Positions 15,501 to 23,894 of a stretch of DNA of 32,307 nt are shown one piece after another. Origin of the DNA: Lachnoclostridium sp. UBA5890. GTDB lineage: Bacteria > Bacillota > Clostridia > Lachnospirales > Lachnospiraceae. The position numbers and the translations under genes are program-made. The stretch is from positions 15,639-47,945 of the forward strand of contig DJEU01000020.1 of the NCBI GenBank assembly GCA_002431395.1, read 5' to 3'. The first letter of the stretch is position 1; every line of letters starts with the position of its first letter. The notes beneath the pieces were generated by a model. It had not been told where the DNA came from, did no database searches, and worked only from the letters and a program-made list of their open reading frames with translations.

Positions 15501-16056
15501 ACACTTCGATTTTCTGAATCTCATGTGACGTACGGAATCCATCAAAGAAGTGAAGAAATGGAATGCGCCCCTGAATCGCCGCGATATGCGCGACCGCCCC
15601 CAGATCCATCACTTCCTGCACACTTGACGCACAGAGAATTGCACAACCAGTCTGACGACAGGCGTAAATATCGGAATGATCGCAGAAAATGGACAGCGCA
15701 TGTGTTGCCAAAGCTCTCGCCGCCACGTGAATGACTGCCGGAAGTAGTTCCCCTGCCATTTTATATAAATTTGGTACCATCAAAAGAAGCCCCTGGGATG
15801 CCGTGTATGTCGTCCCAAGAGCTCCTGCCTGCAATATCCCATGAAGGGCACCGGCCGCCCCTGCTTCCGACTGCATCTGCCGGATGAGCGGAGCATGTCC
15901 AAACGCATTTTTCTTTTCCTTTGCCGCCCATTTTTCTGTATATTCTGCCATCGGTGAAGATGGTGTAATCGGATATACTGCTGCCGCCTCGGTAAATGCA
16001 TACGATACATACGCTGCTGCCATATTGCCGTCCATGGTCTGTGTATTTCTTTTCAT
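12538..16056 (-). CDS. nifJ: Pyruvate:ferredoxin (flavodoxin) oxidoreductase
   Basis: PFOR oxidises pyruvate with CoA to acetyl-CoA and CO2 and passes two electrons to ferredoxin; it is the main entry to fermentation in anaerobes. The 1172-residue single chain has all domains in order: the N-terminal pyrimidine-binding domain with YPITPSSPMAEY, domain II, the gamma domain at roughly 410-620 with GMGADGTVGANKNSIKIIG, the two-cluster ferredoxin domain at about 685-760 (CVQCNACSLVCP and CTGCGNCADICP), and the C-terminal TPP domain with CAGCGETPYAKL, GDGWAYDIGYGG and EVYSNTGGQASKATPQG. A GGGGGA ribosome site precedes the ATG. I saw no clear promoter in the 74-base gap upstream. Its acetyl-CoA supplies the route ending at AckA elsewhere in this window. 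Confidence 0.97.
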   Translation of the reverse strand: MKRNTQTMDGNMAAAYVSYAFTEAAAVYPITPSSPMAEYTEKWAAKEKKNAFGHAPLIRQMQSEAGAAGALHGILQAGALGTTYTASQGLLLMVPNLYKMAGELLPAVIHVAARALATHALSIFCDHSDIYACRQTGCAILCASSVQEVMDLGAVAHIAAIQGRIPFLHFFDGFRTSHEIQKIEVWDEASLREMIPFEAVDAFRKRALNPEHPVQRGTAQNPDIFFQVREAANGYYDRLPEIVENTMNEVNERAGTEYHLFDYYGDKEATHVIVAMGSVCETIKETIDAMQQAGREKIGLVQVRLFRPFSKKHLLEALPKSVKQTTVLDRSKEPGAVGEALYLDIVAALKDSPYASVPVFGGRYGLGSKDVTPGDIAAVYKNYHTKNFTIGICDDVTHLSLKPYPVEMTGERAYECKFWGMGADGTVGANKNSIKIIGENTPLQVQAYFEYDSRKSGGVTISHLRFGKQPIRSAYRVHQADFVACHMPAYLECYDMVQDLRQGGTFLLNCPWTSEEAAERLPAKVKRILAEKEIRFYCIDGFAIGKEIGLGGRINTILQAAFFAISGILPAEKARDLLKEAAEKTYGKKGQAVVEQNWKAIEEGMTKFRKIEVKEEWKKLEDKKTEKQEEPTSFLHYVKTIQRKMNSQRGDELPVSEFVEYADGTMPVGTAAFEKRGVGIQSPRWNPEGCVQCNACSLVCPHACIRPLVIREEEREHAPEGTFTELRGMDNRLFAITVSPLDCTGCGNCADICPGNKKNNVLEMIPSGEAMGQQPLYDYGESYENDSGVLNKFPETTVKGSQFKKPLLEYSGACAGCGETPYAKLVTQLFGERLYIANATGCSSIWGGSAPSCAYTVNAQGKGPAWANSLFEDNAEFGFGMMMAQKALRKRVFEAANDRLREAEGEEKEVLQSYLGSWSEGTQNAIAVQKMTAYYEQLENPNRLQQEIVQLKDFASKKSQWVFGGDGWAYDIGYGGLDHVLASGEDINILVFDTEVYSNTGGQASKATPQGAVAQFASQGNEKEKKNLAAIAMCYDNVYVAQVALGADYNQTIKALVEAEAHDGPSLILAYAPCINHGIRKGMGKAVEEEKNAVLSGYWHLFRFIPERGRRGENPFVLDSREPKLSYEEFLKGELRYERLLWENPERAETLFAKAAQKAKEKYEKLREISLQ

Positions 16057-16072
16057 AGAATCCCCCTTTTCC

Positions 16073-16090
16073 TGCGTATCCCTTTACGCA
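16073..16090. repeat. Short inverted repeat before nifJ
   Basis: TGCGTA and TACGCA are perfect inverted copies around six bases, about 17-34 bases upstream of the nifJ start codon and just before its ribosome site. It could be a small leader hairpin or an operator. It does not match a Rex site. Evidence is only the symmetry. Confidence 0.35.
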
Positions 16091-16130
16091 AACATTGTCT
16101 TACTAAAAGGATATGCGGAAAGCGGGAAAA

Positions 16131-18314
16131 TTATTCCTTATTTTCCGGCATAAAGAATCGGTTTTTAAACATAACCTCCATCAATATGCGGTATTCATCT
16201 TCATTTGCTTCTGCCTTTAACTGAGCAAAGGTTTCCTCATCCGAATACATTTGCGGACTCATTACTGCGGAAGCCTTCTTTGCCGTCGCATTAAACAGCA
16301 TGATCTTATTTACGCCCGCTGCGGCATTCCATGTGCTCCAGGTATTCAATCCTGTTACATTCGGGGAACCATTACTCAAAAACGCCCCTACATATTTCTG
16401 CATAATACTTGTCAATTCTTTCCTGCCCCCTTTATTCTCTGTACGGATCGCATTCGGCGAAAGTTCCGGATTTTCATTCTTATACGATCCACGCAGGAAA
16501 TCCTTCGATACCCCATGTGCTGCTCCTACATAGGTACTGTAGGCAGCATCGGTCACTGCCGGATCCGTCCCCCACAAAAAGCGGTACGCATATACCGGCT
16601 GATGCAGCGCATCCTGTGAAAGCAGATTTGCCGTCTCTTCGATATAATGTTCCGATTGGAATAAACTTCCATACTGAATTGCCAGCTGCATCAAGCGGTC
16701 ATACGTAGTCGTTGTGGTCGCACTTAATGCCCCGGTAATATCCGTTTTCATAGCAAAACTGGAAAATTCTGTCACATCGCTTCCAAGGATCACCGGCACG
16801 CGATTATAATTGCCACTCGCGATAACGGAAAATCCTTCTTTCGGGATCACCGTTCCATCATTAAATCCCTGTGGAAAAAGATTCAGACGCAGTGCTGAAG
16901 AACGGTACATATTGGCAACTTCCGCAGTCGTAAGACTGTAAAACAGATCCCGGATAGTTGCATTATCAGCCGACTGAATATATTTCAATGCCTCTTCTTT
17001 CGTCGCATAGCTTCCCCGGTTCACTAATACTGTCGCAAGCTTGCCCTCCGAAGATTCTTCTCCCTGCTCCGGCGTACAAGTCTGACAACCGCCGCTAAAA
17101 GCAATTACTTTATGAAATAACCCCTTCATCTGTGGGGAGATCATACAGAACATCACATTTCTTGCTCCCGCAGAAAAACCGGACAGCGTAACATTTCCTG
17201 CATTTCCGCCGAAATTTCCGATTTCTCTCTGGACCCATTGAAGTGCTGCCTTGATATCAAGCAAAGTAAAGTTTCCACTATTTTCCTCTGCCGTTCCGGT
17301 CTGCAATGCCGGATGACTCAGGTAACCAAATGCTCCCAATCGGTACTCAACCGAAACAACAACTGCCTTCGCCGCCACAGCAAATTTTGAAAAGTCAGTA
17401 TTGGCTGTCCCCGACGCATTTCCGCCGCCATGCAGGTAAACCATGACCGGCAGATTCTTTTCTGTCGTATTCGGACGATAGATATTTACATACAGACAAT
17501 CTTCCGTTCCCTTGTAATTTGTCCCATCTCCATAACATGCCGCCCCCGATTTCGGAGTACGCACATTCAATGTTCCGCTCCAGGCGCTGACTGGCTGAGG
17601 AGCTTTCCATCGATTGGTTCCGCCTGTCGAAGCCCCATAAGGGATTCCATACCAGATTAACGAAGCTGCATCGCTGCTCTTTGTGCCCTTTACCTTTCCT
17701 TTCGTCGTGGTACGGATCGTTCCCTCTGTCACTTTGACACGGACTGTTTTTTTGCTGTTTCCATCCTTCGAATATATCGTAACACGGGTACTCCCGGATG
17801 CCAGAGAAGTGACTTTTCCCTTTGCAGATACCGTTATGATCTCCGGATTTTTCACTTCGTAATATAATTTTGTATAGGATGCACTTTCCGGTTTGACGGC
17901 TGCCTCCAGACGCGCTGATCCACCAAACGGAATCGTGATCTGAGTCGATGGAACGGTAATTTTCTTTACCGTTTTTCCCACGATCAAGCGGATAGCCACT
18001 ACCTTTTTCTTATTTTTATCGTAACCACGCAGATATGCTTTCCCTTTCTTTTTGGCAACCAATTTACGGTTTGCCTTCACTTCTAAGATCTTAGGCTGCG
18101 TAGACTTCCACGTAAGATTACGGTACTTTGCCAGATCATTCTTTGTATAGGGATGATTTTTCAGCAGTTTTGTAATCGTTTTACTGCTGCCCTTTTCCAT
18201 CGTATATACAATTTTTTCCTGTGCCTGTATCGTTTTTGCGCCACAAAAAAATGTACCTGCTCCGAAGAGTAGGCACATTAAAAACATCATTCTGACTATC
18301 TTTTTTCTATTCAT
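16131..18314 (-). CDS. Secreted type-B carboxylesterase with N-terminal Ig-like (Big2) domain
   Basis: This 727-residue exported protein joins a cell-surface-type domain to an esterase. Residues 1-31 form a signal peptide ending near KTIQA. Residues about 35-115 are Lys-rich and beta-like, and residues about 115-195 match a bacterial Ig-like group 2 domain (SGSTRVTIYSKDGNSKKTVR). The rest is an alpha/beta-hydrolase of the carboxylesterase type B family: EDCLYVNIYRP, the oxyanion-hole YLHGGG, FGGNAGNVTLSGFSAGA with the catalytic Ser in GFSAG, and a later VGAAHGVSK segment with the probable catalytic His. The usual GESAG is GFSAG here. It hydrolyses esters outside the cell; the substrate is unknown, plausibly plant-derived or xenobiotic esters. 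No LPXTG or lipobox is seen. Confidence 0.9.
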   Translation of the reverse strand: MNRKKIVRMMFLMCLLFGAGTFFCGAKTIQAQEKIVYTMEKGSSKTITKLLKNHPYTKNDLAKYRNLTWKSTQPKILEVKANRKLVAKKKGKAYLRGYDKNKKKVVAIRLIVGKTVKKITVPSTQITIPFGGSARLEAAVKPESASYTKLYYEVKNPEIITVSAKGKVTSLASGSTRVTIYSKDGNSKKTVRVKVTEGTIRTTTKGKVKGTKSSDAASLIWYGIPYGASTGGTNRWKAPQPVSAWSGTLNVRTPKSGAACYGDGTNYKGTEDCLYVNIYRPNTTEKNLPVMVYLHGGGNASGTANTDFSKFAVAAKAVVVSVEYRLGAFGYLSHPALQTGTAEENSGNFTLLDIKAALQWVQREIGNFGGNAGNVTLSGFSAGARNVMFCMISPQMKGLFHKVIAFSGGCQTCTPEQGEESSEGKLATVLVNRGSYATKEEALKYIQSADNATIRDLFYSLTTAEVANMYRSSALRLNLFPQGFNDGTVIPKEGFSVIASGNYNRVPVILGSDVTEFSSFAMKTDITGALSATTTTTYDRLMQLAIQYGSLFQSEHYIEETANLLSQDALHQPVYAYRFLWGTDPAVTDAAYSTYVGAAHGVSKDFLRGSYKNENPELSPNAIRTENKGGRKELTSIMQKYVGAFLSNGSPNVTGLNTWSTWNAAAGVNKIMLFNATAKKASAVMSPQMYSDEETFAQLKAEANEDEYRILMEVMFKNRFFMPENKE

Positions 18315-18387
18315 GCGTATGCCTCATTTCTACTCTTGCTGTGATTTTATTATGCTAACAATAACATAAAGCAAAAATATGGCATAA

Positions 18388-19680
18388 TCAATTATTCTCC
18401 ATTCGTTCGATAATCTTTGCCGTCTGACGATATACATCCAATGGGTCTTCATCCATGAAAAACTGTCCATCTTCGTATAAAATCTTACCATCTACCATCG
18501 TCATCCGCACATTTTCCTTGCTTCCGCTATATACCAGATTTTTAAGAATGTCATGCTCCGGCTGCATATTCGGGCGTTTCATATCAATACGTATGATATC
18601 GGCAAGTTTGCCTTCTGCAAGGCAATCGCAGTCCTTTAATCCCATTACAAGTGCTCCTTGTGTCGTCGCCATCGAAAGAACATCGTCCGCCTTCATCGCT
18701 GCGGCATCTTTGTGATATACTTTCGGCAGTACCGACGCAAGATACATCTCCCGGAACATATCAAGCGCATTGTTGCTCGCTGGTCCATCTGTTCCCAATG
18801 CTACCGGAATCCCCGCATCCATCAATCCACAGAGATCTGCGATCCCGCTCGCTAATTTAAGATTTGACGACGGATTGGATACGATCGCGAGTTTGTTTTT
18901 CTGGCAAATTTTCTTATCCTCTTCGGACATCCAGCCCCCATGAAAGCCCCCGCCACCATGAGCAAACATACCAATAGAATCCAAAAACCCAAACGGGGAA
19001 ACATGATACTTTTCATAACATTCCTCGACCTCTTTCTTTGTTTCTGCTATATGCGTATAGACCGGCTTGCGAAGATCCAAAGCCACCTTGGCAAGCTGTT
19101 CTAAGGTTTCACGTTTTGTCGTATATTCCGCATGGAATCCAAGTTGACAAGAAACCAGCGGCGACATCTCATTTAAGCGGTAAAACTGTTCTTTCACTTC
19201 TTCTACCGAGCTGCAGAAGTCATTCAGACCACTGCACATTACCGTACGAAATCCCACATCGCGTGACACTTCCGCATGGCAGTCAAAATCACGGTACATA
19301 TCAAAATTCGCTGTAATTCCGCTTGTCAGATATTCCATGATTCCCAAACGGATCAGCCAATATTGATCCTCTTTCGTAAGTTTGTCTTCCATCGGAAAGA
19401 TTTTTTCGTACAGCCAGGTCTGCAATGGCACGTCGTCTGCATACGAACGAAGAAATGTCATCGCTGTATGCGTATGCGCATTTTTAAATCCCGGCAGGAG
19501 AAGGTCATTTTCCACGTCAATCTCGCGGTCCCACATTTTCTGTGGCGCATTTTCCGCATCACCCACATAGGTGATCCGGTTTCCCTCGACATGGAGTTCT
19601 CCTGTAAAAATTTCCCGATTCGGTCCCATCGCCGCAATTCTGGCATGATAGAACCGTATCTTATTTTCCTTACATATCAT
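18388..19680 (-). CDS. mtaD: Amidohydrolase, probable 5'-methylthioadenosine/S-adenosylhomocysteine deaminase
   Basis: This 430-residue protein belongs to the metal-dependent amidohydrolases. The metal ligands are in GFKNAHTHTAM near residue 70, with YTHIAET in mid-protein, FHGGWMSEED after it and the catalytic Asp in GTDGPASNNALDMFREM. This set matches the TrzN/MtaD group that deaminates 5'-methylthioadenosine and S-adenosylhomocysteine; guanine deaminase or an atrazine-type hydrolase is less likely. The ATG at 19680 overlaps the end of the purine nucleoside phosphorylase gene by 11 bases, so translation is coupled. The two enzymes could act in series: deamination to methylthioinosine, then phosphorolysis. 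The substrate is inferred. Confidence 0.8.
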   Translation of the reverse strand: MICKENKIRFYHARIAAMGPNREIFTGELHVEGNRITYVGDAENAPQKMWDREIDVENDLLLPGFKNAHTHTAMTFLRSYADDVPLQTWLYEKIFPMEDKLTKEDQYWLIRLGIMEYLTSGITANFDMYRDFDCHAEVSRDVGFRTVMCSGLNDFCSSVEEVKEQFYRLNEMSPLVSCQLGFHAEYTTKRETLEQLAKVALDLRKPVYTHIAETKKEVEECYEKYHVSPFGFLDSIGMFAHGGGGFHGGWMSEEDKKICQKNKLAIVSNPSSNLKLASGIADLCGLMDAGIPVALGTDGPASNNALDMFREMYLASVLPKVYHKDAAAMKADDVLSMATTQGALVMGLKDCDCLAEGKLADIIRIDMKRPNMQPEHDILKNLVYSGSKENVRMTMVDGKILYEDGQFFMDEDPLDVYRQTAKIIERMENN

Positions 19681-20578
19681 CAATAATCACACTCTGTCGA
19701 ACCGGCTGTGCCACCATCGGTCTTACCGTCGGTTCTGTCTTCTCGATCATATCTGCTGTCATTTTACTGATTGCCTTATATACGAGCAGGCGGAACAATG
19801 GAGCCATCTTTTCTCCAACTTCTGTCACTTCCATATGGTTCAATGGCGTCTTGCTGATTCCACAAGCCATATTGGAGATACATGACAATCCGCACACACG
19901 CATTCCCATGTGGCGTCCTGCAATTGCTTCGATCGCCGTACTCATACCAACGGCATCTCCACCGATTGCCTGACACATACGAACTTCTGCTGTGGATTCA
20001 TACTGTGGTCCGCGCATCTGTACGTACACACCTTCACGAAGCGGCACATTACAGTCTCTCGCTGACTGACGAATGCACTCGCAAAGCTGGGTATCGTAAA
20101 GATTTTCCATCGAAGGAAAACGGCTGCCCCACTCGTCTACATTTGCTCCCTGCAGAGGAGACGGCATAAAACTTGCGATCTGATCGGTGATCATCATAAA
20201 ATCTCCCGGACGGTACATCGTATTCAATCCACCGGCAGAATTTGTCAAAAACAGAATTTCTGCTCCGAGTTTTTTCATGACACGAATCGGAAGAACCACA
20301 TCGCTGATCGCATATCCTTCGTAAAAATGAACACGGCCCTGCATGATCACTACAGGAGTCTGCTCGATATATCCAAATACAAAACGACCTTTATGACCAT
20401 CTACCGTAGATACAGGAAATCCCTGAATCTGAGCATAGTCAATCGAATCTACCACTTTAATCACTTCTGCCAAAGCACCCAGTCCGCTTCCCAAAACAAT
20501 CGCTACCTTTGGCACAAAATCAATTTTCGTACGAATCTGCTTATAACACAATTCGACCTTCTCATATACTGAATTCAT
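19670..20578 (-). CDS. punA: Purine nucleoside phosphorylase (trimeric inosine-guanosine type)
   Basis: PNP splits purine (deoxy)nucleosides with phosphate to the base and (deoxy)ribose-1-phosphate. The protein has 302 residues; the first 272 or so are the trimeric PNP fold, with the phosphate loop LGSGLG at residues 29-34, NSAGGL near 113-118, MRGPQYES near 188, GMSTAIEA and the base-binding SNMACGIS. The last ~25 residues (TEPTVRPMVAQPVRQSV) form an unusual Pro/Val-rich extension that the catalytic fold does not need. A promoter lies upstream and AAGGAAGTG precedes the ATG. The following deaminase gene overlaps it. Confidence 0.95.
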   Translation of the reverse strand: MNSVYEKVELCYKQIRTKIDFVPKVAIVLGSGLGALAEVIKVVDSIDYAQIQGFPVSTVDGHKGRFVFGYIEQTPVVIMQGRVHFYEGYAISDVVLPIRVMKKLGAEILFLTNSAGGLNTMYRPGDFMMITDQIASFMPSPLQGANVDEWGSRFPSMENLYDTQLCECIRQSARDCNVPLREGVYVQMRGPQYESTAEVRMCQAIGGDAVGMSTAIEAIAGRHMGMRVCGLSCISNMACGISKTPLNHMEVTEVGEKMAPLFRLLVYKAISKMTADMIEKTEPTVRPMVAQPVRQSVIIDDM

Positions 20579-20613
20579 TGGTTCACTTCCTTAACAAAAT
20601 ATTAGTTATATTT

Positions 20614-20642
20614 ATTGTAACTGTTTTTTCTCTTATTGTCTA
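20614..20642 (-). promoter_or_regulatory. Promoter for punA-mtaD
   Basis: On the minus strand TAGACA (20637-20642) and TACAAT (20614-20619) are separated by exactly 17 bases. It lies in the 91-base gap after hemW. I see no terminator for hemW in that gap, so read-through may add to expression. Confidence 0.65.
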
Positions 20643-20669
20643 GTCAAATTTGCGGATTTTACTCCAATT

Positions 20670-21815
20670 TTACTCGAAAAACATCTCAAAAACCAGATTG
20701 CTCACATCAATTCCTTTTGCGGTCAGAAAAAGCCGGTCTTCCTCCCTGGCAGCAAGCCCCATATCACAGATTTTCTCAATGGTTTTTCCATATCGGACAA
20801 AAGCATCCTCTCCAAATCTTTCCCGGTATTTTCTAAGGGAAACTCCCTTCATGCACCGCATTCCAAGGATAAAAAATTCCACCTGCGCGTCCTCTTTCGT
20901 AAGAATTTCCTCAACCGATGCCACCGTCTCGCCCCGGCTAAGCCGGCTCATATACTGCCTTAGACTGGTCTCATTTTTCAAGCGGAACGTTCCTATTTTC
21001 GAGCTTGCACCAAGTCCCACACCAAGGTAATCCTCCCCGGTCCAATATTTGGTATTATGACGGCTCTCAAATCCCGGTCTTGCATAATTGGATATCTCAT
21101 AGCGGGCATATCTTCTGTCCGCAAGCATCTGCTGCGTCAATTCATACATTTTACGATCGGTGTCTTCGTTCACCGGCGGATTGCTGCTATATTTTTCAAA
21201 AAATGGGGTTCCTTCTTCGATGATCAAACTATAGGACGAAATGTGCTGCGGTTCCAATGCCAGTATTTCCCGCAACGAATGTTCATACGAAGCAAGCGTC
21301 TGCCCGGGAATCGCACTCATCAGATCCACGCTCAGATTTGTAAATCCAGCCTCTCTCGCCCAAAATACTGCCTGTTTCGCCTGCGAAAAGGTATGAATCC
21401 TTCCCAAGAGAGAAAGTTCTTTTTCCACCGCCGACTGGATCCCGACACTGAGACGATTGATCCCCAGATCACGAAAGGCCCGCAATGACTCTGCGGTCAC
21501 GGTTCCCGGATTACACTCCATCGTGATCTCCGCGTCCGGTTTTACCAAATATTTCCTTCTTATTGTCTCCAAAATCGTTCCTATCTGCCTTTCCGAAAGC
21601 AGACTCGGAGTCCCACCACCGAGGTAGATCGTATCTACCTCCGCGGGAGACTCCGGCATTTTAAACGGATTACAGAGTTCTTTCTGCAATGCATTCACAT
21701 AGTCTTCTACTTTACTGCAATCCGTCTCTCTTTTTAAGGGAAATGACAAGAAATCGCAATAATTGCACTTCTTTACGCAAAAAGGAACATGGACATAAAT
21801 ACCCAAAGATCCCAT
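20670..21815 (-). CDS. hemW: Radical SAM heme chaperone HemW
   Basis: HemW is a radical-SAM relative of coproporphyrinogen III dehydrogenase HemN; it binds haem and is thought to deliver it, and is not itself a HemN oxidase. The 381 residues match HemW length. The iron-sulfur cluster ligands are Cys13, Cys17 and Cys20 in CVKKCNYC, followed by LGGGTPS, TMECNPGT and SVGIQS. The C-terminal HemN-like domain ends near the stop codon. It begins one base after lepA, a pairing common in Firmicutes, so the two are translationally coupled. hrcA-grpE-dnaK, which often come next, are not here. Confidence 0.95.
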   Translation of the reverse strand: MGSLGIYVHVPFCVKKCNYCDFLSFPLKRETDCSKVEDYVNALQKELCNPFKMPESPAEVDTIYLGGGTPSLLSERQIGTILETIRRKYLVKPDAEITMECNPGTVTAESLRAFRDLGINRLSVGIQSAVEKELSLLGRIHTFSQAKQAVFWAREAGFTNLSVDLMSAIPGQTLASYEHSLREILALEPQHISSYSLIIEEGTPFFEKYSSNPPVNEDTDRKMYELTQQMLADRRYARYEISNYARPGFESRHNTKYWTGEDYLGVGLGASSKIGTFRLKNETSLRQYMSRLSRGETVASVEEILTKEDAQVEFFILGMRCMKGVSLRKYRERFGEDAFVRYGKTIEKICDMGLAAREEDRLFLTAKGIDVSNLVFEMFFE

Positions 21816-21816
21816 A

Positions 21817-23634
21817 TCAGTTTTCCTCGTCTAATTTCAAAACGCTCATAAATGCTTTCTGTGGAATCTCTACATTTCCAATCTGGCGCATACGTTTCTT
21901 TCCTTCTTTTTGCTTTTCCAACAGTTTCTTTTTACGCGAGATATCACCGCCATAACATTTGGCAAGGACATCTTTTCGCACAGCTTTTACCGTCTCGCGG
22001 GCAATGATCTTATTGCCGATCGCTGCCTGTACCGGAATTTCAAACAGATGTCTCGGAATCTCCTGTTTGAGTTTCTCACACATCTTTCTTCCGCGCTCAT
22101 AGGCTGTACTTTCGTGTACAATAAAGGAAAGGGCATCGACCTCCTCTTTATTGATCAGTATATTTAACTTCACAAGACTGGATGGTTCATAACCTTTCAT
22201 CTCATAATCAAATGACGCATATCCTCTCGAACGCGATTTCAGGGAATCAAAGAAATCGTAAATGATCTCATTCAGCGGCAGTACATATTTGAGAAGCGCT
22301 CTTGTCTCCTCCATGTATTCCATTCCAAGGTACACTCCGCGCCGCTCCTGACAAAGAGTCATGATCGCGCCGACAAACTCTGTCGTAACCATAATCTCCG
22401 CATTTACTACCGGTTCCTCCATATGCTCGATCTCAGACGGATCCGGGAGATTGGAAGGATTTGTCACTTCGACCATTTCCCCGTTGGTCTTGTACACATG
22501 GTATACAACACCCGGTGCCGTCGTCACAAGGTCAAGATTGTACTCTCGCTCCAGTCTTTCCTGAATGACTTCCAGATGAAGCAATCCCAAAAATCCGCAT
22601 CGGAATCCAAATCCCAACGCTATCGATGTCTCTGCCTCAAACTGAAGCGCCGCATCGTTTAACTGCAGTTTCTCTAACGCATCACGCAGATCCTGATATT
22701 TGGCACCATCTGCCGGATACAATCCGCAGTACACCATTGGCTGTACTTTCTTATATCCGGGAAGTGCCTCTGCACACGGATTATCCACTGTCGTCACAGT
22801 ATCACCGACGCGCGTTCCCTCTACATTTTTCAAGCTTGCCGTAATATAACCAACCATTCCGGCGGACAATTCTTCACATGGAATAAACTGACCGGCACCA
22901 AAGGTACCAACTTCCACGACCTCTTCTTCCAATCCGGTCGCCATCATACGTATTTTCGTACCCTTTTTCACGGTTCCATCAAAAATACGGCAGAAAATAA
23001 TAACACCTTTGTATGAATCATAAATCGAGTCAAAGATAAGCGCCTTCAGCGGTGCTTTCTCATCTCCCTGTGGAGCCGGAATCTTCTGCACAATCTGCTC
23101 CAACACTTCTTCGATATTCGTCCCCATCTTTGCTGAGATCAACGGCGCATCTTCCGCCTCAATCCCGATCACATCTTCAATCTCCGCTTTGACACGCTCC
23201 GGCTCCGCACTCGGCAAGTCAATCTTATTGATGACCGGCATGATCTCCAGATCATGATCAATGGCAAGATAACAGTTTGCCAGCGTCTGGGCCTCAATTC
23301 CCTGCGCCGCATCCACGATCAAGATAGCTCCTTCACAAGCTGCCAGACTTCGTGACACTTCATAATTAAAGTCGACATGTCCCGGAGTATCGATAAGATT
23401 AAAGATATATTCTTCGCCATCCTTTGCTTTATATACGATTCGCACGGTCTGTGCTTTGATCGTAATTCCACGTTCACGCTCCAATTCCATATTATCAAGG
23501 ACCTGAGCCTGCATTTCCCGCTCTGTCAAAAGCCCCGTCTTTTCTATGATTCGATCTGCCAGAGTAGATTTCCCATGGTCAATATGGGCAATAATACAAA
23601 AATTTCGAATGTTACTCTTTTTTATTTCTGACAT
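21817..23634 (-). CDS. lepA: Elongation factor 4 (LepA), ribosome back-translocating GTPase
   Basis: LepA is a ribosome-associated GTPase implicated in back-translocation and in 30S assembly. The 605 residues match the family. The GTPase motifs are AHIDHGKST at 16-24, the switch region with ERERGITIKAQ, DTPGHVDF, and NKIDLPSA. Domain II, the EF-G-like domains III and V, and the LepA-specific C-terminal domain with YGGDISRKKKLLEKQKEGKK follow. An extended -10 promoter lies about 40 bases upstream. GGAAGGAAA precedes the ATG. It is the first gene of lepA-hemW. Confidence 0.98.
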   Translation of the reverse strand: MSEIKKSNIRNFCIIAHIDHGKSTLADRIIEKTGLLTEREMQAQVLDNMELERERGITIKAQTVRIVYKAKDGEEYIFNLIDTPGHVDFNYEVSRSLAACEGAILIVDAAQGIEAQTLANCYLAIDHDLEIMPVINKIDLPSAEPERVKAEIEDVIGIEAEDAPLISAKMGTNIEEVLEQIVQKIPAPQGDEKAPLKALIFDSIYDSYKGVIIFCRIFDGTVKKGTKIRMMATGLEEEVVEVGTFGAGQFIPCEELSAGMVGYITASLKNVEGTRVGDTVTTVDNPCAEALPGYKKVQPMVYCGLYPADGAKYQDLRDALEKLQLNDAALQFEAETSIALGFGFRCGFLGLLHLEVIQERLEREYNLDLVTTAPGVVYHVYKTNGEMVEVTNPSNLPDPSEIEHMEEPVVNAEIMVTTEFVGAIMTLCQERRGVYLGMEYMEETRALLKYVLPLNEIIYDFFDSLKSRSRGYASFDYEMKGYEPSSLVKLNILINKEEVDALSFIVHESTAYERGRKMCEKLKQEIPRHLFEIPVQAAIGNKIIARETVKAVRKDVLAKCYGGDISRKKKLLEKQKEGKKRMRQIGNVEIPQKAFMSVLKLDEEN

Positions 23635-23673
23635 AATTTAACATTTTCCTTCCATTCAATATTCTTATGGACA

Positions 23674-23682
23674 AGTATACCA
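23674..23682 (-). promoter_or_regulatory. lepA: Extended -10 promoter for lepA-hemW
   Basis: On the minus strand the sequence TGGTATACT has TG one base before TATACT (23674-23679). No clear -35 box is seen, which fits an extended -10 type. It lies 40 bases before the lepA start codon. Confidence 0.55.
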
Positions 23683-23751
23683 TAAAAAGAAAGGAAATTC
23701 TATAACTTTTTGACTTGGATTGAAACCGGGAGGTCTTCTTTGACAATACTT

Positions 23752-23894
23752 TTAATATTCCAGTTCCCGATACTCTATTTTTCCTTTCAACGCTTTCTTA
23801 TATTTTCCTGTACTCTCTGCCGGCACGTTTACCTTTCCAATACCATGCTGCATCGGATACTGAATGTCTATATAATCCAGCCGCACAACCCCCC
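23752..23894 (-). pseudogene. Out-of-frame C-terminal tail of the BspA-like gene
   Basis: After the C6 run at 23889-23894, the other frame encodes VVRLDYIDIQYPMQHGIG, then VNVPAESTGKYKKALKGKIE, and stops at 23752. It aligns with GIGVVVVPKGKCSEYRNKLD and what follows in the paralogue at 28684-30054. Five Gs instead of six on the minus strand would join it to the gene. It has no start or ribosome site of its own. Either a sequencing error, a mutation or a switchable tract explains this. Confidence 0.7.

Noticed and set aside
16073..16090. Rex redox-repressor site before nifJ
   Set aside because: TGCGTA-N6-TACGCA does not match the TTGTGAA-N4-TTCACAA pattern.
20579..20669. Possible purine riboswitch before punA
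   Set aside because: Only 91 bases, no paired P1-P3 layout visible, and a plain 17-base-spaced promoter fills it.
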